Assembly (NCBI GenBank): GCA_049698775.1
Contig: JBAVYM010000041.1
Span: forward strand, 1 to 64,000
Length of the DNA: 64,000 bases
From: REEB76 sp049698775
GTDB lineage: Bacteria; Pseudomonadota; Gammaproteobacteria; Natronospirales; REEB76
Reading direction: 5' to 3'
Under the pieces are notes generated by a model. That model did not search any database. It worked only from the letters and a program-made list of their open reading frames with translations, and was not told the origin of the DNA. A program made the translations under genes and the position numbers. This document shows positions 49,227 to 57,662 of this stretch, one piece after another; the stretch's first letter is position 1, and every line of letters begins with the position of its first letter.

Positions 49227-50087
49227 TCAGGTACCAGTCGGCTGGCTGTGAGCTTGCGCCGCGGCCGGTGACGGGCGCGAACGCGCCGTGCGCCTCCCAA
49301 CCGTTCGCATTAGCGTGAAGATAGTTACCAGCGTGACCACATAGAACAGCAACTCGATGCCGGAAGGCCGCGCGATGTAGCCCACCAGAATATGCAGCAA
49401 CTGGCCGAGAATGCTCTGCTGGTTCAGGATATGAGAGGTGTTCCAGAGGTTGCTGCCCAGCGCCGGCAACAGGCCAGCCTGGTTGAGGAAGCCGGCAGCT
49501 TGGGCGGCCAGCCCCGCCGTCAGCAGCAGAATCAGCCAGCCAGTGACCGTGAAGAAATAGCGGATCGGAATGAACAATAAGCTGCGGTAAAGCAGCGCGC
49601 CCACCGCGATGCCGGCCGCAAGACCTGCGAAGCCGCCGACCGTCATGCCGAATTCCTGGCCGCCGCTGGCGGCGATGGCCCATAGGAACAGCACTACTTC
49701 CGAACCTTCGCGCATCACTGCGGTGAAACAGATCACCAGCAGTGCCGCCAGGGTTTTATTGCCGGCCTGCACCGCCGCGCCGATCTGCTTGATTTCTCCC
49801 GCGAGCTTGCGGCCGTGACCGCTCATCCAGATGTTGTGCCAGGCGAGCATTACGACCGCAATCAGCAGAATTACTGCATCCAGCAGAGCTTGGCCGGTGC
49901 CGGAAAATGCTTCTGCGATGGCGCCCGCGAACAGCGCCACCAGCCCCGCGCCGAGCGCGCCGAGTAGGATGCCACCCAGCACCCACCGGCCGCGACGGGC
50001 GACGCCGCGGCTCGCGCCCAGCACGATCGCGATCACCAGCGCAGCTTCGAGCACCTCGCGGAAAACAATGACGGCCGTGGCGAGCAT
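49227..50087 (-). CDS. FTR1-family high-affinity iron permease
   Basis: 286 residues, seven helices. The two REXXE iron motifs are REVLE (residues 9-13) and REGSE (near 125), as in Ftr1p/EfeU. It imports iron after oxidation or reduction at the outer face. The start MLATAV at 50087 fits the family, so a longer frame was trimmed. It lies 20 nt downstream of the cupredoxin gene; no EfeB peroxidase or P19 gene is present. Confidence 0.93.
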   Translation of the reverse strand: MLATAVIVFREVLEAALVIAIVLGASRGVARRGRWVLGGILLGALGAGLVALFAGAIAEAFSGTGQALLDAVILLIAVVMLAWHNIWMSGHGRKLAGEIKQIGAAVQAGNKTLAALLVICFTAVMREGSEVVLFLWAIAASGGQEFGMTVGGFAGLAAGIAVGALLYRSLLFIPIRYFFTVTGWLILLLTAGLAAQAAGFLNQAGLLPALGSNLWNTSHILNQQSILGQLLHILVGYIARPSGIELLFYVVTLVTIFTLMRTVGRRTARSRPSPAAAQAHSQPTGT

Positions 50088-50107
50088 GAGGAATTCCTGC
50101 GAACCGG

Positions 50108-50470
50108 TTATTTGTTGCCGCCGGTTTTGGCGGCGTCTGGCGTGGATACCACCACCCAACCTTGCGCCGCGTGGTTGAAGTCATTGAAGAAGTTGTAGCG
50201 GCCCGGAGCCAGGGGGCCGAGGAACACGACCACCGAGCTATGGCCCGGCACCACCACTTCGCGCGACAGGTCATAGCTCTCGAACTCCGCCGGCTGACTG
50301 TCCTGGTTCACCACCAGCAGCTTGATCTTGGTGTTGGCGGGCAACGGCAACTCTTGGGTGGTAAATACCCGGTTTTTGATCACCAGTTGGGCGGTGGGCG
50401 GTTCGGCATACGCCATGGAGCCAATTGCCAAGGCGGCGATCAAGGCCAGGGAAGTGAGGCGTGGAGACAT
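50108..50470 (-). CDS. Periplasmic cupredoxin-like protein of the iron operon
   Basis: 120 residues with a signal peptide (cut after AYA). The mature beta-sandwich (AQLVIKNRVFTTQELPLPAN, REVVVPGHSSVVVFLGP, RYNFFNDFNH) resembles the EfeO cupredoxin domain and FtrB-like proteins. His in VVPGH and FNDFNH could bind metal; no full type 1 copper set is certain. First gene of the operon, with a Fur-type box 40 nt upstream. Confidence 0.85.
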   Translation of the reverse strand: MSPRLTSLALIAALAIGSMAYAEPPTAQLVIKNRVFTTQELPLPANTKIKLLVVNQDSQPAEFESYDLSREVVVPGHSSVVVFLGPLAPGRYNFFNDFNHAAQGWVVVSTPDAAKTGGNK

Positions 50471-50509
50471 GCTGTTTCCTTGGATTGAGCAGCAGTTCGA
50501 GTGTTCGTA

Positions 50510-50528
50510 AATGCGAGTAATTCTCATT
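50510..50528. promoter_or_regulatory. Fur box between the iron-uptake operon and bfd
   Basis: AATGCGAGTAATTCTCATT matches the inverted-repeat Fur site AATGAGAATAATTCTCATT in 17 of 19 positions. A second weaker match (AATCGTTCGCATT at 50565-50577) lies nearer bfd. The divergent 145-bp region therefore probably represses both operons when iron is plentiful. Confidence 0.8.
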
Positions 50529-50615
50529 TGTGAGCAAAGTATAGCTCTTGCTTTTGGTATTGGCAATCGTTCGCATTTGCGTTTATGATTGCGGATACTG
50601 AATCAGGAAATACCC

Positions 50616-50840
50616 ATGTTCGTTTGCGTCTGTCATGCTGTGACCGAGAGTCAGATCCGCCGGGCGGTGGATGAGGGCGCCGCTGGCCTGGCCGACCTTG
50701 GCGCGCGGCTGGGAGTCGCCATCCATTGTGGCTGCTGCGCTGAACAGGCCGTTTCAGCGCTGCAGAAACGCTTGCTTGAAATCGCCTCCTCGCAACCTCT
50801 CACCGGTTCCACCGACATTCGCCCCGCACTTCGCTGCTAG
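50616..50840 (+). CDS. bfd: Bacterioferritin-associated ferredoxin
   Basis: 74 residues. The [2Fe-2S] Cys are in CVCHAVTE and HCGCCAEQA (CxC then CxxC), the Bfd/NifU-like fold. It supplies electrons to release iron from bacterioferritin. Divergent from the iron-uptake operon; bfr follows after 129 nt. Starts with MFVCVC, as is usual. Confidence 0.95.
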   Translation: MFVCVCHAVTESQIRRAVDEGAAGLADLGARLGVAIHCGCCAEQAVSALQKRLLEIASSQPLTGSTDIRPALRC

Positions 50841-50969
50841 CCACGAATCTGAATCGTTCGTGTTTTCTTTAAATTTCATCAATAGAATCAACGAGTTATT
50901 TATTTATCTGGCGAGAGCGCCTATGCTGCTCTCGGCATAAGCCGCTTTCTCCGGCCAATCGAGGGCAAC

Positions 50970-51434
50970 ATGCAAGGCGATACCAGGGTCATCCAGTTCC
51001 TGAACAAGGCGCTCAAGAACGAGCTCACCGCCATCAACCAGTATTTCCTGCACGCGCGCATGTACAAGAACTGGGGCCTGAAGGATCTCGACGAGCACGA
51101 ATACAAGGAGTCGGTGAGCGAGATGAAGCACGCCGATCGGCTCATCGAGCGCACCCTGTTCCTGGAAGGGCTGCCGAATCTACAGGAATTGGGCAAGCTC
51201 TACATCGGCGAACACGTCAAGGAGATCATCGAGTGCGACTTGAAGCTGGAAATGGAAGCAGCGCCTTTGTTGCGCGAAGCCATCGCCTACTGCGAATCGA
51301 AAAGCGATTACATTTCACGCGAGCTGTTCGAGGACATCCTGGAAAGCGAAGAGGACCACATTGATTGGCTGGAAACCCAGTTGGAACTCATTCAGCGCGT
51401 CGGTATCGAGAACTACACCCAGAAGAAAATCTGA
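50970..51434 (+). CDS. bfr: Bacterioferritin
   Basis: 154 residues. Ferroxidase ligands Glu18 (KNELTAIN), Glu51 and His54 with the heme Met52 (SEMKHAD), and the later Glu/His pairs (CDLKLEMEA, SEEDHIDWLETQ) are in place. It forms a 24-mer that stores iron. Heme-binding type because Met52 is present. The preceding 129 bp show no clear operator. Confidence 0.97.
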   Translation: MQGDTRVIQFLNKALKNELTAINQYFLHARMYKNWGLKDLDEHEYKESVSEMKHADRLIERTLFLEGLPNLQELGKLYIGEHVKEIIECDLKLEMEAAPLLREAIAYCESKSDYISRELFEDILESEEDHIDWLETQLELIQRVGIENYTQKKI

Positions 51435-51455
51435 ACGGCGTCGCCCACGCACAGC

Positions 51456-51487
51456 AACGGCTCGCTCTAGTGGGCCGTTTACGTTTT
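51456..51487. terminator. Weak bidirectional terminator between bfr and hemJ-like gene
   Basis: AACGGC at 51456-51461 and GCCGTT at 51474-51479 flank a loop of 12 nt in this convergent gap, followed by TACGTTTT. The stem is short, so confidence is low. Confidence 0.4.
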
Positions 51488-51900
51488 CAGAAGGGCTTCA
51501 CTACCGCTAGGATCACGATGATAATCAAAAGGAGCGCCGGGATTTCGTTGAACCAGCGATAGAAGCGCGCGGTGTGGCGGTTGCGGCCATGTCTGAAGTC
51601 GGCCATCAACTTGCGGCAATAGATGTGATACAGGATTAGCAGAACCACCAGCACCAGCTTCACGTGCAACCAGCCGGGCATCGGTAGCCACCAGCCGATC
51701 AGTAGCCACAGGCCGAAGGCAATGGTGCCGGCGGCGCCGATGTTCATGATGATGAACAAACGCCGTTCCATGGTCTCGAAACGCCGCAAGCTCGGCTCGT
51801 CGCGCGCTTCCGCGTGATACACGAACAGCCGTGGCAGATAGAACAACCCGGCGAACCAGGTCACCATGAAGATAATGTGGAAAGCCAGTACCCAGCGCAT
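51487..51900 (-). CDS. hemJ: HemJ-like protoporphyrinogen oxidase (CopD superfamily)
   Basis: 137 residues, four helices. HIIFMVTWFAGLFYLPRLFVYHAEA is the diagnostic HemJ/YtfE-neighbour first helix with two His, and GWLHVKLVLVVLLILYHIYC holds the later His and the conserved Lys. HemJ oxidises protoporphyrinogen IX in heme synthesis. Convergent with bfr. The 242 bp upstream of its start, to 52143, show no gene or clear site. Confidence 0.87.
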   Translation of the reverse strand: MRWVLAFHIIFMVTWFAGLFYLPRLFVYHAEARDEPSLRRFETMERRLFIIMNIGAAGTIAFGLWLLIGWWLPMPGWLHVKLVLVVLLILYHIYCRKLMADFRHGRNRHTARFYRWFNEIPALLLIIIVILAVVKPF

Positions 51901-52142
51901 CAGCCTTTCTCCTCGTGCTTGAAAACAATCGGACGATGAACGTTGCGTATATGCCGATGTATGGCATTACGCCGGCAACAGTGCGGCAGGATTGTGCTGG
52001 AAATCTTAAATACGCCGCGATGCGCAGGTTATCGTCAAATTCTACCATCACAGACTGAAATCCCGCCGCGAGTAGTGTAGTGCCCGGCGGGTTCAGCGGG
52101 TACCATAGCCCGAGTTCCTGTCGTGAGCGCGCATTTCGTTCG

Positions 52143-52841
52143 ATGCCCAAACAGCTTGTCATCAAACACCACCGGCCAGTGTGGCCGTGGCTCACCGCCG
52201 CATTGGCGTTGGCCGCGGCCGTCATCCTCATTGCGGCGGCATTTTTCTACGGCGGCGCGCGAGCCGGTTACGATCGTCTGGCCGCGATGAAATTGCAAGC
52301 TAATATGGATGCGCTTGAGCAGAAGAATTCCCAACTGCAGGAGCAGATCGTTGTGTTGCAGCGGGAACGCGATGTGGATCAGGCGGCGCGCCAGCAGGTG
52401 CAGCAGGGCTTGGAAGCGCAACAAACCAAGCTGCTCAATCTGCAGGAGGAGCTGGCCTTTTATAAAGGCATCGTCTCGCCGGCCACGGGCGAAGAAGGCA
52501 TCCGCGTACAGAGCCTCAAGTTCACGAGCGGAGGCGCACCACGCCTGTATTATTACCACCTGGTATTGGTGCAGGTGCGCACCAAGGAACTTCGGATTTC
52601 GGGCAGCGTGGACATGAAAATCTATGGCGCGCAACAGGGCAAGCCCGTGATTCTCGACGCACACAGCATCGCGCCCAAGGGCGCCACGCCTTTGACATTT
52701 GCCTTCCAGTATTTCGAGAACCTGGAGGGCGATGCGATTCTTCCCGACGGCTTCGCACCCGGCCGGGTGGAAGTGACGGTGACGGAAAACGGCCACGGAC
52801 CGGTACAGCAGAACTTTGATTGGCGAACCATCAGTGGCTAG
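52143..52841 (+). CDS. DUF6776-like membrane protein with coiled coil
   Basis: 232 residues. One helix near 15-38, a coiled coil (MDALEQKNSQLQEQI through LLNLQEELAFYK), then a beta-rich C-terminal domain with YYYHLVLVQVRTKELRISG. A protein of this form often precedes a bactofilin gene in Gammaproteobacteria. The ATG at 52143 is used in preference to upstream codons. It is followed after 11 nt by the bactofilin gene, so they are one operon. A role in anchoring bactofilin to the membrane is inferred. Confidence 0.75.
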   Translation: MPKQLVIKHHRPVWPWLTAALALAAAVILIAAAFFYGGARAGYDRLAAMKLQANMDALEQKNSQLQEQIVVLQRERDVDQAARQQVQQGLEAQQTKLLNLQEELAFYKGIVSPATGEEGIRVQSLKFTSGGAPRLYYYHLVLVQVRTKELRISGSVDMKIYGAQQGKPVILDAHSIAPKGATPLTFAFQYFENLEGDAILPDGFAPGRVEVTVTENGHGPVQQNFDWRTISG

Positions 52842-52852
52842 GAGGTTGGAAA

Positions 52853-53293
52853 ATGTTTAGCGGCAAAACTCAACGGCCCGCCGTGCGCATAGACACGCTG
52901 GTGGGACGCAATACCGAGATCAACGGCGATGTGAATTTCAGCGGCGGATTGCACGTGGACGGCACCATCCGCGGCAACGTGAGCGCCGGGAGCGGACCTG
53001 AATCCATGCTCAGTCTGAGCCAGCATGGCGTCATCAAGGGTGAGATCCGCGTACCGCATGTGACCATCAACGGCACTGTAGAAGGCGACGTGTACGCGGA
53101 GCAGAGGCTGGAACTCGGTGCTGAAGCGCGCGTCACCGGCGACGTGCATTACAACCTGATCGAGATGGCGGTGGGCGCCACCGTGGACGGCAAGATGGTG
53201 CACAAGCCGGCCGGCCCCATGCTGGCCCTGAGCCATCAGAAATCCGAAGCGAACGCCATCGCGTCCAGTCGCGGAGCCTTGGGCGAGGGTTGA
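52853..53293 (+). CDS. Bactofilin (polymer-forming cytoskeletal protein)
   Basis: 146 residues. A short N-terminal tail leads to a right-handed beta-helix of repeated six-residue rungs with hydrophobic steps (INGDVNFSGGLHVDGTIRGNV, KGEIRVPHVTINGTVEGDVY as separate blocks). Bactofilins self-assemble without nucleotides and position cell-wall enzymes or DNA. GGAGG lies before the ATG. Confidence 0.93.
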   Translation: MFSGKTQRPAVRIDTLVGRNTEINGDVNFSGGLHVDGTIRGNVSAGSGPESMLSLSQHGVIKGEIRVPHVTINGTVEGDVYAEQRLELGAEARVTGDVHYNLIEMAVGATVDGKMVHKPAGPMLALSHQKSEANAIASSRGALGEG

Positions 53294-53330
53294 GTTATAA
53301 TGCGTTCACGGTTCAGCGAGCGTTTTAAAC

Positions 53331-53678
53331 ATGGAAAGCCAGTCAACCCACCTGCCACTTGTGTTCACCAGCGCCGCGGCGCGCAAGGTGAAGCAGCTCA
53401 TCGAGGAGGAAGCGAATCCCGCCCTCAAACTGCGCGTGTTTGTCAGCGGCGGTGGCTGCTCGGGTTTCCAGTATGGCTTCACGTTTGACGAGAACGTGGA
53501 AGAGGGCGACACCCAGGTCAGCAACGAAGGTGTGATGCTGCTGGTGGACCCCATGAGCTACCAGTATCTCGCGGGCGCGGAGATTGATTACTCCGAGGGC
53601 CTGGAAGGCGCGCAGTTCGTGATCCGCAATCCCAACGCCACGACTTCCTGCGGCTGTGGTTCGTCATTCAGCGTCTGA
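53331..53678 (+). CDS. erpA: Iron-sulfur cluster insertion protein ErpA
   Basis: 115 residues. A-type carrier with the three Cys: SGGGCSGFQYGF, then CGCGSSF at the C-terminus. It delivers Fe-S clusters to apoproteins, notably those of isoprenoid synthesis and respiration. Length and spacing are those of ErpA. Followed by a terminator. Confidence 0.96.
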   Translation: MESQSTHLPLVFTSAAARKVKQLIEEEANPALKLRVFVSGGGCSGFQYGFTFDENVEEGDTQVSNEGVMLLVDPMSYQYLAGAEIDYSEGLEGAQFVIRNPNATTSCGCGSSFSV

Positions 53679-53697
53679 GAAAAAGTTTTGGGTGAAC

Positions 53698-53728
53698 AAC
53701 GGGCGCTGCGGCGCCCGTTTTCGTTTAC
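53698..53728 (+). terminator. Terminator after erpA
   Basis: AACGGGCGC (53698-53706), loop TGCG, GCGCCCGTT (53711-53719) is a 9-bp perfect stem followed by TTCGTTT. It lies in the convergent gap with anmK and overlaps the anmK stop region by a few bases. Confidence 0.88.
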
Positions 53729-54831
53729 GCGTGATACACCGCACCCAGCACGGCGGGTTCGTGTGCGCCGGTAACGGCAGGCAGGTTGCCGGGCCGGCCG
53801 GCGAGGGTTTCGCGCGCCAGCCAGGCGAAGGCGGCCGCTTCCACCCAATCGGGTGGCACGCCGAAATCGCCAGTGGTGGCCAGCGCACATTTGGGCAGAA
53901 GCACAGCGAGGCGTTTGCGGAGATGCCCGTTGTGGACGCCGCCCCCGCATAGCAGCACGCGCGCGACCTGCGGTGTCTGACGGCTAACCGCCTCGGCGAT
54001 GGAACGCGCCGTCAGTTCGCACAGCGTCGCCATGACATCTGCCGCTGATGGTTTTCGGCCGGAGAGTTTTTGTGTGAACCACGTCCGGTTGAAATATTCG
54101 GGGCCGGTGCTCTTGGGCGCCGGCCGCTGGAAATATTCATCCGCCAGCGAAATTTGCAACAACGGTTCAATCACGTGGCCCGACGCGGCGAACGCGCCAT
54201 CCTCATCGTGCGGCGCGTGCAGCTGCTCGCGGCTCCATAAATCCATCAGCAGGTTGCCGGGGCCGATGTCGAAGCCGCTGACCGGCCCGTCTTTTGCCGG
54301 CAGCAGCGTCAGGTTTGCGATGCCGCCGATGTTGACCACCGCGCGGGTTTCCTCGCGATCCGCAAACGCCGCACGATGAAACGCTGGCACCAGCGGTGCG
54401 CCCTGGCCGCCCAAGGCCAGGTCGCGGCGGCGGAAATCCGCCACCGTGGTGATGCCGGTGCGTGCGGCAATGGGATTGGGATCGGCGATTTGCAGGCTGA
54501 ACGGGTGCGCACCGGCCGGATGATGCCGCACGGTCTGACCGTGGCTGCCGATGGCGCGGATGTCGCACGCGGATAGTTTGGATTGTTTCAGTACTTCGAG
54601 CGCAGCCAGGGCAAACAAACCACCCAGCTCATGGTCCAGCTTGCCCAGTTGATCTATGGCATCACCCTGATATTGGCCGCTGGCAAATTCCAGCAATTGC
54701 TTGCGTAGCGGAGCGGGATAAGGCAGGAAGTAACTGGCGTATAACCGCGGTGGCCGAGAGAATTCCACCACGGCCGCGTCCACCCCGTCACTGCTGGTGC
54801 CGGAAATCAGACCGATAAAGTAGTCGCTCAC
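53725..54831 (-). CDS. anmK: Anhydro-N-acetylmuramic acid kinase
   Basis: 368 residues. GLISGTSSDGVDAAVV is the N-terminal ATP-binding motif, GSHGQTVRH and NIGGIANLTLL are further ASKHA-kinase blocks, and GFDIGPGNLLMD is the catalytic region. It phosphorylates anhMurNAc for cell-wall recycling. Beside an M23 peptidase gene on the same strand, 15 nt apart, and tyrS, the classic anmK neighbourhood. Confidence 0.96.
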   Translation of the reverse strand: MSDYFIGLISGTSSDGVDAAVVEFSRPPRLYASYFLPYPAPLRKQLLEFASGQYQGDAIDQLGKLDHELGGLFALAALEVLKQSKLSACDIRAIGSHGQTVRHHPAGAHPFSLQIADPNPIAARTGITTVADFRRRDLALGGQGAPLVPAFHRAAFADREETRAVVNIGGIANLTLLPAKDGPVSGFDIGPGNLLMDLWSREQLHAPHDEDGAFAASGHVIEPLLQISLADEYFQRPAPKSTGPEYFNRTWFTQKLSGRKPSAADVMATLCELTARSIAEAVSRQTPQVARVLLCGGGVHNGHLRKRLAVLLPKCALATTGDFGVPPDWVEAAAFAWLARETLAGRPGNLPAVTGAHEPAVLGAVYHA

Positions 54832-54846
54832 GCTTGGCGTCTGGAT

Positions 54847-56304
54847 TCAGTGGGCGGTGGTGACTTTGCCTGCGCTGTTGGCGGCAGTCGTGGCGATACG
54901 GGTTTCACCGCCGTTGCTCAACTCCGCGAGCAACGTGTCCAGGCTGCGGGAGAATTCCGGCCGGTACTGTGCCAGGATCGGATCCGCACTCGGCAGTTTC
55001 ACGGTACGCGGATTGCGTGGCACACCGTCCACCATGATCTGATAATGAAGATGCGGCCCCGTGGCTTCTCCGCTCTCGCCGACATATCCGATGACCTGAT
55101 CCTGCTTCACGCGGTTGCCCACGTGCAACTTGCTGTTGAAACGCGACATGTGCGCATACAGGGTGCTGTAGCCGTCGCCGTGGTTGATGATGACGCAGCG
55201 GCCGAAGCCCTCCTTGCGGCCACGGAACACAATGCGGCCATCGCCCGCCGAAACGATGGGCGTACCCGTGGGCGCCGCATAGTCCACCCCGTAATGGGGG
55301 CGCACGAAATGCAGCACCGGATTCATACGGTGCAGGCTGAATTCCGAACTGATGCGTGTGTACGCGACCGGTGCACGCAGCAGCGTTTTGCGTATGCTGT
55401 GGCCGTCGGGCGTGTAGTAATCGGTGTGTCCCGCCGGGTCGGTGAAACGCACAATGCGGTAGGTTTTGCCTGGTGTGACGAATTCGGCCGCCAGAATCGG
55501 GCCGTCGGTTGCCGGTTCGCCCTGGCGATGGATTTTCTGGTACAGCAGCGTGAAGGAATCCCCGCTGCGGATATCGTGGGCAAAATCAATATCCCAGGCG
55601 AACAAGTGGATCAATTGCATGGTGACGCTGTCATCGAGTCCGGCACGGCTGGATGCATCAAAAACGGAATTCTCGATGACGCCGTGGGCATACGCGATGC
55701 TGGTATCGGTGGGGACATCCGCAACAGCGGCCCGGTAACCGTTGGCGTCGCGTGTCACTTCCAATACGTGCGCAGCATCCAGTTTCATGTTGAGAACGAG
55801 TATCCGGCCGCTGTCATCGTGACTGATGCTGATGATTTGGCCTGGATGGATCTGCTTCAAGCGCGAGGTATCGCCGCCCGCGGCCATGATTGCGTGCAGG
55901 TCGGATACGTTGAGATCGTGGACTGCCAGCAAATGCCCCAGCGTGTCGCCGCGATGGACCGTGAGTTGTAGCGTTTCAGCACCCGCGACGGTGGCAAGCG
56001 TCGCGGTAGTAGCTGCCGGTGGATTGGAAACCGCTACCGAAGCCGCGGCTTGGGCTGGAACCGCGGCGGGCGCGACCACTGTAGCCGCCAGCACGGAGGG
56101 ATTGGCGGCAATCTGATTGTTATGTCCGGCGTGGGCGACAGACATGCCGAACAACTGGAAAGTACCGCCAGTGGTCACCGCCAGGGCCAACAGCACCCAG
56201 AAACGGCGCCGCACTCGCGGCGCGCGCACGGCATGGATGTGCGCTTCGCCGCCTGGCTTATAATCCACCCTGAGCTGGCTGCTGGGTGTGGTCATGGTTC
56301 CCAT
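54847..56304 (-). CDS. M23 metallopeptidase with LysM-like domain (MepM-like)
   Basis: 485 residues. One helix near 30-55, a linker rich in Ala/Val/Thr, a LysM-like/OapA domain (LQLTVHRGDTLGHLLAVHDL at about 132), then a C-terminal lysostaphin-type peptidase. Zn ligands: HYGVDYAAPTG (His and Asp), and GPHLHYQIM (HxH). It cleaves peptidoglycan cross-links to let the sacculus grow. Start at 56304; MTTPSS at 56295 is an alternative. Confidence 0.92.
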   Translation of the reverse strand: MGTMTTPSSQLRVDYKPGGEAHIHAVRAPRVRRRFWVLLALAVTTGGTFQLFGMSVAHAGHNNQIAANPSVLAATVVAPAAVPAQAAASVAVSNPPAATTATLATVAGAETLQLTVHRGDTLGHLLAVHDLNVSDLHAIMAAGGDTSRLKQIHPGQIISISHDDSGRILVLNMKLDAAHVLEVTRDANGYRAAVADVPTDTSIAYAHGVIENSVFDASSRAGLDDSVTMQLIHLFAWDIDFAHDIRSGDSFTLLYQKIHRQGEPATDGPILAAEFVTPGKTYRIVRFTDPAGHTDYYTPDGHSIRKTLLRAPVAYTRISSEFSLHRMNPVLHFVRPHYGVDYAAPTGTPIVSAGDGRIVFRGRKEGFGRCVIINHGDGYSTLYAHMSRFNSKLHVGNRVKQDQVIGYVGESGEATGPHLHYQIMVDGVPRNPRTVKLPSADPILAQYRPEFSRSLDTLLAELSNGGETRIATTAANSAGKVTTAH

Positions 56305-56440
56305 CCGGTGAGCGAAAACCGGCTAACACTAACGGGTCGAACCAGCGGGGTCAACCCTAAACCCGCGCTAAATCATGGGGATAAGCGGAAAATCTCCCTC
56401 ACCCCTGAGGTTTTACGGGCCATTTTCAGGAGTTATGGCT

Positions 56441-57652
56441 ATGCCGACGCCCGCTGAAGCACTGGCGGAGCTCCGCCGGGGTGCCGACGAAATCCTGCTG
56501 GAAACCGAGCTGGCGGAGCGCCTCAAGGCCGGCCAGCCGCTGCGCGTCAAAGCCGGCTTTGACCCTACCGCGCCCGATCTGCACCTCGGTCACACCGTGC
56601 TCATCAACAAGCTGCGCCAGTTCCAGCAACTCGGCCACCAGGCGATTTTCCTGATCGGCGATTTCACCGGCATGATCGGTGATCCCAGCGGCAAGAATGT
56701 GACACGCAAGCCGCTCACGCCGGAAGAGATCGCAGGCAACGCCGAAACCTACAAGGCGCAGATCTTCAAGATCCTCGATCCGGATAAAACCCGCATCGAA
56801 TTCAATTCCCGCTGGATGGAAAAACTCGGCGCCGCCGGTCTGGTGCAACTTGCGGCCAGGCACACCGTCGCGCGCATGCTGGAACGCGACGATTTTAAAA
56901 AGCGATTTGACAGCGGTCAGCCCATCGCCATCCATGAATTCCTGTACCCGCTCGCGCAAGGTTACGATTCAGTAGCGCTCAAGGCGGATGTGGAGCTGGG
57001 CGGCACCGATCAGAAATTCAACCTGCTGGTCGGCCGTCAGTTGCAGCAATACTACGGCCAGAAACCGCAAGTGATTTTCACCATGCCGATCCTGGAAGGG
57101 CTGGACGGCACACAGAAAATGTCCAAGTCGCTTGGCAACTACATCGGTATCAGTGAACCACCCGACGACATGTTCGGTAAACTCATGTCCATTTCCGACG
57201 AACTCATGTGGCGCTACTTTGAATTGCTGAGTTTTCGTCCCCTGAACGAGATCGAGAAATTCAAGCGTGACATAAAAGACGGTGCCAATCCGCGCGACAT
57301 CAAGTTCCTGTTGGCGGAAGAAATCGTGGTGCGTTTTCACGGTGCGGGCGCGGCCAGAGCAGCACATGCCGGGTTCATCGCGCGTTTCCAGAAAGGCGTT
57401 GTTCCGGAAGACATGCCCGAACACATCATCAAGGTGGAACCAGGCGGCATTGCGATTGGTGCCTTGCTCAAGCAATGCAACCTCGTCGCCAGTGTTTCCG
57501 AAGCCAACCGTATGTTGGAACAGGGCGGTGTGCGCGTGGACGGCGAGAAGGTCACGGACCGCAACCTGAAACTCGGCATCGGCAAGTCGTATGTGCTGCA
57601 AGTGGGCAAGCGCAAATTCGCACGCGTGCAGTTGCGACACGCAGCGAAATAA
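56441..57652 (+). CDS. tyrS: Tyrosyl-tRNA synthetase (TyrRZ type)
   Basis: 403 residues. HIGH-equivalent HLGH in PTAPDLHLGHTVLI, KMSKS as KMSKS in GTQKMSKSLGN, and a C-terminal S4 RNA-binding domain (SEANRMLEQGGVRVDGEKV). ATG 56441 is chosen because AGGAG is 8 nt upstream; 56435 is only 2 nt from it. Divergent from the M23 peptidase gene. Confidence 0.97.
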   Translation: MPTPAEALAELRRGADEILLETELAERLKAGQPLRVKAGFDPTAPDLHLGHTVLINKLRQFQQLGHQAIFLIGDFTGMIGDPSGKNVTRKPLTPEEIAGNAETYKAQIFKILDPDKTRIEFNSRWMEKLGAAGLVQLAARHTVARMLERDDFKKRFDSGQPIAIHEFLYPLAQGYDSVALKADVELGGTDQKFNLLVGRQLQQYYGQKPQVIFTMPILEGLDGTQKMSKSLGNYIGISEPPDDMFGKLMSISDELMWRYFELLSFRPLNEIEKFKRDIKDGANPRDIKFLLAEEIVVRFHGAGAARAAHAGFIARFQKGVVPEDMPEHIIKVEPGGIAIGALLKQCNLVASVSEANRMLEQGGVRVDGEKVTDRNLKLGIGKSYVLQVGKRKFARVQLRHAAK

Positions 57653-57662
57653 TCTGCCCGGT

